Positions 51,659 to 59,653 are shown, counted from the first letter of the stretch. The stretch: 64,000 bases of DNA from Sipunculus nudus (GCA_026874595.1 CM049318.1:16168241-16232240), one strand, 5' to 3'. Program-made: numbers and translations. The notes: generated from the letters alone by a model not told the origin.

Positions 51659-51952
51659 TACGAGATACTCCAAAACTTTTTATAAAATCTTGTAGTACTA
51701 GTTGAATGCTACCTGATGCAAAAAACTAGATCACTCTAGCTTTAAAACTGACAAAGTTGAAAAAATAAGACCCCTTATTTTCAAATATCATGACTTTCCC
51801 CCAAAATTCGTAACCATGGTTACGGCAAATTTGCGTCAGCTACACACCAGATGACAGGCCTTGGAATGACGATTAAAATGAGCTATCGTTGAAGTAGATA
51901 CGACTAATAGTCACAAAGATATGAAGAAAAAACCCTTTTGAGAAGTTTTGAC

Positions 51953-51976
51953 GACCTTGACCTTGACCTTTGACCT
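51953..51976 (-). promoter_or_regulatory. Nuclear-receptor half-site cluster with DR1
   Basis: The plus strand has TGACCT at 51958, 51964 and 51971. The last two are one base apart, a DR1 (AGGTCA-A-AGGTCA on the minus strand), the classic spacing for RXR-type dimers and HNF4. The second copy has the same at 52905-52928. Confidence 0.42.
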
Positions 51977-52095
51977 ATTTTGGCCAGAAACAAAAGGACA
52001 CCTAGAAATTATGTTTTTCATCATCCCTGTAAGTTTCAAGGTTATTGTGGCAAAATTGTGGTCAGGAGATTGATGACAAACAAACAAACAAAAAA

Positions 52096-53035
52096 GCATG
52101 ATATGCTGGGAGAGGTTCGAGTTCAGCGCCCCCTAGCGGCCATATCCGGAAAATGAAAAATTCGTTTCGAGATATTAGTGTAAGACTTAAGATGTAATAG
52201 TTTCAAAAGGATTCTTTCAAAACTGTGGCCTGTAGAATGCTATATGTGAGACGCAAAAGCAAGCAGGCGAATTTGAGGACAACTGACAAACAGACGGACA
52301 CAATGACACAGTGACACAACATTGAGACCAGATGACATTATCCGTTTATGGAGAAGACTCAGAGGGAAAAAATAAGCTATAGTTTATGTAATTGAGGCTT
52401 TGGGTTTTAGAGATATGGCCAATGTAATGATATCTGTGTGAGGGTCGTGTGCAGCGCCCCCTAGCAGCCATATTCAAAAAATGAAAAAACAATTTCAAGA
52501 TACTAGTGTAGGACTTATGATATGTCAGATTCAAAAAGATTCCTGCAATAATGTGGCCTTTGGCGCAAGATGAATGAAATCTCGAAATATCTCTTTTCAC
52601 GAGATATTTTACGAGATACTGCAAGACTTGTAATAAAATCTTGTAGTACTAGTTGAATGCTACCTGATGCAAAAAACTAGATCACTCTAGCTTTAAAACT
52701 GACAAAGTTAGAAAAATAAGATCCCTTATTTTCGAATATCATGAATTTTCCCCAAAAAATTGTAACCATGGTTACGGCAAATTTGAGTCAGCTACACACC
52801 AGATGACAGGCCTTGGAATGACGATTAAAATGAGCTATTGTTGAAGTAGATACGACTAATAGTCACAAAGATATGAAGAAAAAAACGTTTTGAGAAGTTT
52901 TGACGACCTTGACCTTGACCTTTGACCTATTTTTACCAAAAACAATAGGGCACCTAGAAATTATGTTTTCCAACATCCCTGTAAGTTTCAAGGTTATTGT
53001 GGCAAAATTGTGGCCAGGAGAGTGGTGACAAACAA

Positions 53036-53046
<11 letters not shown>
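52096..53046 (+). repeat. 951-bp tandem duplication, second copy
   Basis: It has the same landmark order as 51145-52095: CTCF-like 52124-52142 and 52452-52470, hairpin 52585-52609, receptor cluster 52905-52928. It ends in an expanded ACAA/ACAG microsatellite rather than the short tract of the first copy. Confidence 0.85.
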
Positions 53047-53078
<32 letters not shown>

Positions 53079-53087
53079 TACGCAACT
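53030..53087 (+). repeat. ACAA/ACAG microsatellite
   Basis: A run of AAAC units passes into about ten CAGA units and back to AAACAGACA. Read on the minus strand it encodes artefactual Cys-Leu-Ser-Val repeats. Confidence 0.9.
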
Positions 53088-53096
53088 GACCAATAT

Positions 53097-53125
53097 GCTT
53101 GCCGAAATCTTTGATTCCGGCAAGC
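53097..53125 (+). other. Near-perfect 13-bp hairpin at the element junction
   Basis: The arms gcttgccgaaatc (53097-53109) and gattccggcaagc (53113-53125) pair at 12 of 13 positions around a 3-base loop. A second, weaker version follows at 53148-53176, directly before AATAAA at 53177. The tandem pair of hairpins marks the join between the 951-bp element and the isolated sat1 unit. Confidence 0.7.
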
Positions 53126-53520
53126 AACAAACGGAACTGATCAACATACTTGTCGAAATCTCTGATTCCGGCAAGCAATAAACTATAACGCGACAGAAAT
53201 GGCAAACCGGCCCGCAAAGAGTGCCTGTGGTCACTTATTTTATACGGCGAACGCTATAATTTTTGCAGTCACGGGAAAGCGTGTCTGTCTTTCATACTAA
53301 AACGCGTGCATGCATGCGTGATGGCATATGTATTTGTGCATGCGGGTTTTAATTTTTACAAAGTTGCTAAAATTTGCGGGGACCGTGTATGATTAAACAA
53401 AAGAGGTCATGGGCAGAAAGGCCATGAAACGCCAATTCATATGGTGTACAGTTTATGTACCTAAAATGTGTAGTTTTGGCGATATGGTTAAACAATGATA
53501 GTAGGTACGAGGTTGCAGTG

Positions 53521-53539
53521 CAGCGCCCCCTAGCGGTAA
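53521..53539 (-). promoter_or_regulatory. CTCF-like site 2, outlier version
   Basis: Minus strand TTACCGCTAGGGGGCGCTG, with an intact CTAGGGGGCGC core, closer to the consensus than the array version. Confidence 0.4.
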
Positions 53540-53976
53540 TTTTCCAAAAACTGAACAATTGCTTTCGAGATATTAGTGTATGACGTAACATGTATCAGTT
53601 TCAAAAGGATGCCTGCATATCTGTGGCCTATAGGGCATGTCACCGTGAAATCGCGAAATCTCATTCGACGAGAAACGGTGCGAGATTTTGCAAGATTTTT
53701 GGTTGGATCACCGAGAACTCACCAAGGGCTACAAGATGCAAAAATTTTGACCTCTCTAGCATAAAAACTGACAGAGTGAGAAGCAGAAAACTGCATATTT
53801 TCAAAATTCAAAGGTTTTACCCCAAAAATAGAGAAATCTGGCAATAGCGCACTTTGGCACCTATGCGCAAAAATAAGCCCATGGACCCTAGTTTAAGGTG
53901 CTGTGATGGAAATGGCCCAATGTTTAATAGTTCTGGAGGTATAGCACCAAAACAAATTTTCATGTTTTTTCATCTG

Positions 53977-53995
53977 CAACGCCCCCTGGCGGCCA
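53977..53995 (-). promoter_or_regulatory. CTCF-like site 1, outlier version
   Basis: Identical to the array site 1 (minus strand TGGCCGCCAGGGGGCGTTG) in a unit that has diverged elsewhere. Confidence 0.48.
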
Positions 53996-54402
53996 TTTCC
54001 AAAATCTGAAAAACCCGTTTCGAGATATTCTTATGTTACATAAAATATCTCAGAATCAGTAAAATTGCTGCAAATTTGAAAAATATCACGAAATTCCATG
54101 ATTTCTCCCCAAAATTGCGTAACCATGGTAACAGCGAAATGAGGCAATTTTGCAGTGTTGGAAGTGGCCATGCAGTGGCAAATAAAACGGGCTACAGAAT
54201 AGGTGCCTACGGCTATTTTTGACGAAGGTATGAAGAAAAAACCGTTTTTGTGCTTTTTGGTGACCCTGACCTTGACCCTTGACCGATCATGACCAAAAAC
54301 AATAGGCTCCGAGAAGAACCGATTATACACTCTATCTATAAGTTTCAGGACGATTGGTGCAAAATTGTGGCCTGTAGAGCGGGGACATACAGACAAACAA
54401 AC

Positions 54403-54975
54403 TAGACGACCAGAGGTCGAACGCTTGCCGGAAATGGCTAGAAATAAGACAGCGAAACAAGCAGGACAAACTGTCGCTTTTCTATCAATTGAATGACTTT
54501 CAGAGCGATTGCTGGAAAGTTTTGCATGTTGAATGAAATATATCACACAAAAGATCATGAAAGTAGACTTGGCTCAAAACAGACAGATATACTGACACAT
54601 CTGAGATAACAGACTACCAGAAAAAAAGTTGGGAACGTAAATAGAAGCAAAATGGGCTATAGTTTTAGTAGGTAGAGTTTATAGTGTCGGAGGTATGGCC
54701 AATATATGGTAGCGGCCATATCCCAAACATTAAAAATTTCTTTTGAGACTTTAATGTAAGAAATAAGATATTGTTCCAGTTCCAAAAGGATTCCCTCAAA
54801 ACTGTGTCCTGAAAATTGCTAACTGCAAGAAGCAAGGTCCAGCAAAGCAGGCGAAATTTAGGATCACTGACAAACAGACAGACATACTCAAAAAATGACA
54901 CAAGAATAAGACCCGATGACCTACTCAGATTATCGAGTAGACTCAGAGGAAGAAAATAAATCATAGTTTTCAATT
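54403..54975 (+). repeat. Flank paralogous to 50163, then a ~330-bp module lacking its CTCF-like site
   Basis: The first ~240 bases align with 50163-50400, sharing tagacgacca, aggtcgaacgcttgccgg and a TTCTATxAATxGAATGACT block. The next ~330 bases are a degraded module: tcggaggtatggccaatata is followed directly by tggtagcggccatatccc, so most of the CGCCCCC half of the site is deleted. The rest of the module (ttccaaaaggattcc, GACAAACAGACAGACA, actcagaggaag) is present. Confidence 0.65.
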
Positions 54976-55590
54976 GGTTACACTGCTTTTTTAAAGTTGC
55001 ATTTACCCAATCTCTTCTTATAAAACTGGCAGAAACCTACCATAGAATAATTCTTGTAAAGTTTAAACCAATCAGCCTAACAGTTTCATCATAAAACAGA
55101 GTATAACCTGGAGTCTAAAATTACATTTTTCTCTTGTAAAAAACAGATCAATGCAAGTGGCGCCACCAATACCTCAATTTCAGATATGACATATGAGACA
55201 AATATAGGTATAAAATTTGGTAATGACAGTTCTAGCCATTTCTGAGATTTTAATTTTAGTTTGCTTTTTTGGCAGATGACTAAGTTCAACCTCCTGTTTA
55301 ATCTCCGAACTGAAACCAATCGAACAAACTTGAGATAGATTGTTCAAGAGATCATTTCTTAGAAATATTGGCCTATTTGGCCGGACAGTTTCCTAGAAGA
55401 AAATTTTTAAAGTTTTTTTAGCTTTTTCCCTATAAAATCTCAGTAAATGCAGAAAGCCAAAAATAAATAAAATCCGATAGTGCTTTTCAGATGACTGTTT
55501 ATTTACCAAAAAATTGGTAATGCTAGTTCCTGCCGTTTTTGAGATAACTATGGTTAACCTACAGACGACGGACGACGCTGCACCATTGGG
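54976..55590 (+). repeat. Old dispersed repeat with internal duplication (probable)
   Basis: Two similar stretches occur: AATTTGGTAATGACAGTTC plus AGCCATTTCTGAGATTTT (55216-55252) and a relative starting at 55505. TATAAAACTGGCAG near 55020 likewise resembles TATAAAATCTCAG near 55431. The stretch ends in CAGACGACGGACGACG. This looks like a diverged two-part repeat. No coding sequence was recognised. Confidence 0.4.
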
Positions 55591-57423
55591 GACTCTTAAA
55601 TTCTATGCATGCCACACATACCAGAGGCCAAAGCGAGGCCAATGGGGAATAACAAAGACACGTGCTTACTTGTCACAGCAGTAACACATGTGCTGATACA
55701 GTTTAGCTCAGCAAGGCAGGTCGTGTCACAGCCTATTCTGTTCTCTCATCCTACTCATTTACTAATTGGACATCAGATGTGATTTTTCATTAGTTTTCAT
55801 AAGTGATCCAGGTAGAAAGAAACAGTGGAAATTACTAATTAATTCATACATCTGGACGAGGGACTCTTTGTGATTGTGTGTTCATATGTTCCTGGTTTGG
55901 TCTGCTGTTTGTTATATTTGTTCATAGAATTAAGTAAATGAACAACCATTTTAGAACAATGATTTTTAATGATCTGTATCAATTTATAAAGGCACATATT
56001 AAAATATCATTTTTACATGGTCCATGCCCTCATTTGGTTTTGCCTTACCTTTATTATGTACGTGTCAATATATTTTAAAATACTGTGCTGTTTCACAAAA
56101 TCTGTTTCCATACACATGCAATTAATTGTACTTTATTATAATAAATAAATAACATAAATAAATAATGATAGAAGACTACCAACATATTTAACTTGATGGT
56201 GACATTTAGCAAAGATCTGCATATAGTTTTTACCAGCCAAGCATTGATCCCCTTACTGGTTTATAGATAATAGATACATTGGTATGTCTCAATTGGTTGA
56301 AGGGGCTTATATTTTGTATTACCAAAACTTAATGTCATCATTTCCTCATTTTTACTTGAGGCCCTCTAAGATGGCATCTGTGGATAGATTTAAGGCCCTT
56401 AAATTACATGATTGCGAAACAATTATAGATATATCCCCACATGACCGGCCTAGACCCACTGCAATTTAAAGAATATTTAACTCATGCAATTCTTGTGTCA
56501 CCGTTTCCATTGTTTGTCAATGCAGTTTATGTCTACAACTGTAGGACACGCCGTCAGTATATTTTAACTCTTTATTCATAACAAATATGAAGTTTTAGTA
56601 TATGACACATTACTTTTCATATTCGATTTATAAAGAATTTTTGAAGTAACTAACCTGAGTTAAAAGGTGTGGAGCTGGTGAAGTGTTGAGCATTAATTAA
56701 AATGAATATATTATTCCATAATTCATACCTTACATATTTTTATATTTTTTTCTCAAATTATGTAAAGTCTTGCGGGAAAAAGGTATCATTTATAAAATTC
56801 TGTTTCTGCCCATGCACTAATATAATCCTTGCCATGCCCAGGAACTTACGATATCACTATCTAATGAGGAGCGATATATTTTTTTAAAATGACCTGTGAC
56901 ATAGTGTTTCACTTGAAAGCTATGTGTTGGTTATGCCACTAAAAATACAGAGTATTTTCTATTGGTGCCAGATACAGCATACCTACATCTATATTTTTAA
57001 TAGGCTTGTGAATAGAAAACATTTCATAATTTCATTTCAGAACACTTTTAACAATCACAGAGGCAGACATGTTTCATTTATGCTTTATTAGTCTTTATTA
57101 AGTTAATGACTTTATAATGGCAGTATAAGCAGCGTACTGCCGAAAGTGTTTTGGTGTGTGTGTCTCTTGGTGCCTACTGTACATGAAACAAGAAACTTAG
57201 TATTAATGTACACAATCAGAGGAACCATGCACAGACCACCTCATTCTGTGCCGTCTGGAATGTGTATCAGTCAGCACCTGTGCCCGACACTTGTATATCT
57301 TGATATTTTAATTGACCTCGGGTAATTAATGGCATCCTGTGGTTTAATTCATAGCTAGCATAGACCGTAGAGCCAAGTAGATGTGAGCCCAATTAAGGGT
57401 CTTTAACTTTATTATGTTAAGAG
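55591..57423. other. AT-rich, apparently single-copy spacer
   Basis: None of the satellite landmarks occurs here. Composition is AT-rich with several chance AATAAA and homeobox-like TAAT sequences, and an AATAAATA-rich simple stretch at 56140-56166. A 61-codon frame at 56284-56469 has no recognisable domain and weak support. I see no RNA gene. It is the best anchor for mapping this locus. Confidence 0.6.
56132..56167 (+). repeat. Short AATAAATA-rich low-complexity tract
   Basis: ATAAATAAATAACATAAATAAATAA-type sequence within the spacer. It contains overlapping AATAAA words, so these alone are not evidence of a polyadenylation site. Confidence 0.7.
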
Positions 57424-57597
57424 TCACTGGAAAGTACCTCCCTTACAAGTCGGGTTCTCATTGTGCTCATAGCAGCAGATTCCTTTGGATTTACACTTCT
57501 TTCCAGATGTTTTTAACAAAATTTGTTTGTAAGAATCCACAAATTTGAAGTGGATAAATGGAACCACTGACAGGTCTGTGTTGCTGTACATAGCCAT
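57424..57597 (-). CDS. Candidate small ORF or terminal exon, 57 codons, unknown function
   Basis: The frame starts at an ATG in a good initiation context (CACCATGG) and runs to a stop at 57424. The predicted protein begins MAMYSNTDLSVVPF and ends with a short cysteine-containing part (CKSKGICCYEHNENPTC). AATAAA on the minus strand lies at 57408-57413, about ten bases after the stop. Another in-frame ATG lies five codons upstream. TAG and CAG acceptor-like sequences just upstream or inside also allow it to be the last exon of a spliced gene. The frame sits in the only non-repetitive part of the window and is not a repeat shadow. I do not recognise any family. A chance ORF remains quite possible at this length. 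Confidence 0.22.
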   Translation of the reverse strand: MAMYSNTDLSVVPFIHFKFVDSYKQILLKTSGKKCKSKGICCYEHNENPTCKGGTFQ

Positions 57598-57714
57598 GGT
57601 GAGTGAGCACATGCTCCCTGTTATTCCCAGTAAGCCTCGCTTTCGCTAGCTGATTAATTATTCATGAGGAATATTAAGAATTCCCTATAGCATAAGCTCA
57701 CAGATTCGCTAATA
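57598..57714. other. Spacer upstream of the candidate ORF
   Basis: Contains ATTAATTATTCATGAGG-type AT-rich sequence and ends where repeat-family sequence resumes with ATTTCGAGATATAACTGTAAGAC. Nothing else is recognised. Confidence 0.4.
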
Positions 57715-58009
57715 ATCTATTTCGAGATATAACTGTAAGACATAAGATTTAATGGTTTAAAAAAGATTCTTTTAAAATTGTGGCCTGTAGAATTCTATTA
57801 GTGAGACGGAAGAACAAACAAGCAGGCGAATTTGAGGACAACTGACAAACAAACAGACATACTGACAAAGGGACACACGATGAAGACAAGATGACTTAAC
57901 CAGGTCATGGGGAAGACTCAGAGGAAGAAAATAAGGTATAGTTTATGTAATTGAGGTTTCCAGTTTTGGAGATATGGCCAAATAATGATATATTGGGGAT
58001 GTTCGACTG

Positions 58010-58028
58010 CAGCGCCCTCTAGTGGACA
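58010..58028 (-). promoter_or_regulatory. CTCF-like site in ~330-bp module
   Basis: Minus strand TGTCCACTAGAGGGCGCTG, 15 of 19 matches, with the CCACTAGAGGGCGC form common among animal CTCF sites. Confidence 0.48.
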
Positions 58029-58340
58029 TATCCTGGAGACGACAGATGCGTTTCGTGATATTAGTGAATGGCATAAGATGTAATCGTTTCAAAAGGATTC
58101 CTAAAAAAATCTGGCTTGTTGATTGCTATATGTCAGATGCAAGAACCAGCAAGTAGGCGAATTTGAAGATAACTGACAAACAGACAGACATACTGACAAA
58201 GTAACACAAGATGGACACCAGATGACGTTACCATATTTTGCAGAATGCCAAGAGAAAGAAAATAAGTTACTGTTTGTGTAACATAGGTTTACTCTTACGG
58301 AAATATGTCCAAAAACTGATTTGTTTGGATGTGTCTTGTG

Positions 58341-58359
58341 CAACGCCCCCTAGCAGCCA
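58341..58359 (-). promoter_or_regulatory. CTCF-like site, weaker
   Basis: Minus strand TGGCTGCTAGGGGGCGTTG. The AGGGGGCG core is intact; differences lie in both flanks. Confidence 0.33.
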
Positions 58360-58441
58360 TATCCGGAAAATGAAACATAAGTTTTGAGATATTAGTGTAA
58401 AACATAAGATAAAGGAACAAACATACGCGGGTGACCAACCA

Positions 58442-58477
58442 GCTTGCGAAAATCGAAGATTTCCGGCAAGCAATAAA
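58442..58477 (+). other. Hairpin followed by AATAAA (sat2)
   Basis: The left arm gcttgcgaaaatc (58442-58454), loop gaa, and right arm gatttccggcaagc (58458-58471) are followed at once by AATAAA (58472-58477). Recurs every 1269 bp. It is homologous to 496-530 in sat1. Confidence 0.6.
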
Positions 58478-58510
58478 GTCTGGACTGTGCCTCCAACATG
58501 TATGATCATA

Positions 58511-58600
58511 GATGGGGCCCGGAGAGGCCGTCACGCACCGCTGCACACGCCGGCCGCCCACCGTAGGGACCCTGCCGCCACTTGCGGCGACGGCACGTGT
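58511..58600 (+). other. GC-rich, CpG-rich block unique to sat2
   Basis: I count 68 G or C in these 90 bases (about 76%), with many CpGs, in a unit that is otherwise AT-rich. There is no counterpart in sat1 or the modules. It does not fold as a recognisable tRNA and shows no known domain in either strand. It may be a captured fragment or a CpG-island-like promoter piece. It recurs at +1269. Confidence 0.6.
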
Positions 58601-58612
58601 CTTCGTGGTTTG

Positions 58613-58642
58613 GCGAAAAACGGCGCGAGATTTGACGAGACT
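58613..58642 (+). repeat. First of three internal GCGAGATxTxACGAGACT repeats of sat2
   Basis: The sequence around GGCGCGAGATTTGACGAGAC here has relatives in the same unit at about 58771-58798 and 59227-59252. The sat1 unit keeps one related copy (1018-1036). Confidence 0.6.
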
Positions 58643-58758
58643 AACAATGTGACCCCTGAATGTGACTGCGAGTGTCAGCCGCTATCCAGCGCTGCAAACC
58701 ATGTGTCTGTAGCGTGAAAAATGACATAATTATAGGCATTTCTTTGAATGGTCACGTG

Positions 58759-58775
58759 TTCTCGTTTCACGAGAA
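58759..58775 (+). other. Perfect hairpin TTCTCG-TTTCA-CGAGAA
   Basis: The six-base arms are exact reverse complements around a five-base loop, directly upstream of the second internal repeat. Recurs at +1269. Confidence 0.6.
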
Positions 58776-58932
58776 ACGGTGCGAGATATGACGAGACTTG
58801 CGATTGAATGACTAAGAACTAGAGGGATGCTGTCTAACGCCAAACACCAGACCTTTCTATCGCAAATATCAACAGAGAGAGAAGCTGGAAAACTCCGAAT
58901 TTTCAGATTGTCAAGTTTTACCCCAAAATTTG

Positions 58933-58946
58933 GTAACCATGGTAAC
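58933..58946. promoter_or_regulatory. RFX X-box-like palindrome in sat2
   Basis: GTAACC-AT-GGTAAC, identical to the sat1 site but at a different place in the unit (before the CTCF-like site rather than after). Also at 60202, 61471 and 62740. A second, degenerate copy (GTAACCATAGAAAC) occurs near 59389. Confidence 0.4.
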
Positions 58947-59077
58947 GGCAGCACAAAGCAACATGTGCGAAGGGATAAGCCAATGTTCCTAGTTTCAGAT
59001 ACGACCCAAAAAATGGTGTCAGGTTTAATATTTTTTGAGATATTGCAGAAAAATGATATGTTACAGTGTTTCATGTA

Positions 59078-59096
59078 CCACGCCCCCTGGTGGCTA
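59078..59096 (-). promoter_or_regulatory. CTCF-like site of the sat2 unit
   Basis: Minus strand TAGCCACCAGGGGGCGTGG. The 13-base core CCACCAGGGGGCG equals the consensus, with the outer bases differing (15 of 19 overall). Also at 60347, 61616 and 62885, same strand as all other sites in the window. Confidence 0.52.
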
Positions 59097-59202
59097 TTTC
59101 CAAAAAATGAAAAATTGGTTTCGAGATATTTCTAAATAACACAAAATATGTCATTTTCAAAGTCATAGTTTAAAAAATGCGACCTGTAAGCCATATTTAA
59201 TG

Positions 59203-59245
59203 AAATCTCGAAAATTCTCGTTTGACGAGAAATGGTGCGAGATTT
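59203..59245 (+). other. Two-step perfect inverted repeat (sat2)
   Basis: The outer arms AAATCTCG (59203-59210) and CGAGATTT (59238-59245) and the inner arms TTCTCG (59215-59220) and CGAGAA (59226-59231) are exact reverse complements, with loop TTTGA and an internal loop (AAAA opposite ATGGTG). Recurs at +1269. Confidence 0.72.
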
Positions 59246-59529
59246 TACGAGACTTTCACTTGTATAATTAAAAGCTTATTTAGTACTATCTGATGCAAAA
59301 AACTAGAACTCTCTAGCTTTAAAAATGACAAAGTTAGAAAAATTAGGCCTTTTATTTTCGAAAATCATGAGTTTCCCCCCAAAATGTGTAACCATAGAAA
59401 CAGCAGATTTCAGCAACATATATATCAGAAGAAAGGCCTTGGAATGCCGATTAAAATGAGCCCTGTTTGAAGTGGCTATGACAAATAGTAATGGAGATAT
59501 GAAGAAAAGAGCACTTTAGGAACTTTTGA

Positions 59530-59554
59530 TGACCTTGACCTTGACCTTTGACCT
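59530..59554 (-). promoter_or_regulatory. Four perfect nuclear-receptor half-sites (DR0, DR0, DR1)
   Basis: TGACCT occurs at 59530, 59536, 59542 and 59549. On the minus strand this is AGGTCA-A-AGGTCA followed by two abutting AGGTCA, a DR1 plus two TCAAGGTCA extended sites. Also at 60799, 62068 and 63337. Confidence 0.47.
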
Positions 59555-59653
59555 ATATTGCCCAAAAACAATAGGCTTCTTGCATTTTTGATTTTACACA
59601 AACTGTGAAAGTTTGAAAGCGATGGGATCAAAATTGCGACCTGTAGAGACTGG

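Larger units (their letters stand above)
51145..52095 (+). repeat. 951-bp tandem duplication, first copy
   Basis: GCATGATATG at 51145 recurs at 52096, and the sequence between is repeated with a low level of scattered differences. The copy holds two CTCF-like sites (51173-51191 and 51501-51519), a perfect hairpin (51634-51658), a CTAGATCACTCTAG inverted repeat, a degenerate X-box (GTAACCATGGTTAC), a receptor cluster (51953-51976) and an ACAA tract at its end. It looks like a complete element of the family that also produced the satellites. Confidence 0.85.
53126..54402 (+). repeat. Isolated, diverged sat1 unit (outgroup copy)
   Basis: It spans one full unit from the post-junction AAACGGAACTG to the next ACAAACAAAC. 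By eye it differs from array type A at roughly 18 positions (1-2%). At the diagnostic offsets it is A-like at 217, 230, 342, 760, 1204 and 1235, B-like at 232 and 340, and has C at 1249. Contains CTCF-like sites at 53521-53539 and 53977-53995, an X-box-like site at 54119-54132 and a receptor cluster at 54261-54284. The 175-codon frame on the minus strand across its end (54031-54558) runs over repeat and flank and is not considered a gene. Confidence 0.92.
57715..58410 (+). repeat. Two ~330-bp modules leading into sat2
   Basis: Module landmarks (gatatt, aaaagattcttt, tgtggcctgtagaa, GACAAACAGACATACTGACAAAG, actcagaggaag) occur at 57720-57940, again at 58055-58270, and begin a third time near 58375. 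The GAAGACTCAGAGGAAG-type landmark recurs at 330 bp. The last module is cut near 58410, where sat2 sequence takes over. Confidence 0.72.

Noticed and set aside
52863-53234. Cys-Leu-Ser-Val-Cys-rich frames on the minus strand as membrane or cysteine-rich proteins
   Set aside because: They are translations of the ACAG/ACAA microsatellite. The same artefact occurs at 59476-59830 and in its +1269 repeats.
54031-54558. 175-codon minus-strand frame, the longest in the window
   Set aside because: It runs across the outlier sat1 unit, the junction tract and the flank. The equivalent array region is interrupted, and no domain is visible.
56284-56469. 61-codon plus-strand frame in the unique spacer as a gene
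   Set aside because: No domain and no clear signal or splice context. Frames of this length are expected by chance in this amount of sequence.
58442-58477. Histone-type 3' stem-loop
   Set aside because: The stem sequence and length do not fit the conserved histone stem-loop, and it is followed by AATAAA rather than a histone downstream element.
58511-58600. tRNA or rRNA fragment in the GC-rich block
   Set aside because: No T-loop GGTTCGA-like sequence, no cloverleaf arms, and no recognisable rRNA core.
58487-59135. Sat2 frames of 76, 88, 114 and 102 codons as proteins
   Set aside because: They overlap on opposite strands, one lies in the GC-rich block where stops are rare, and none resembles a known family.
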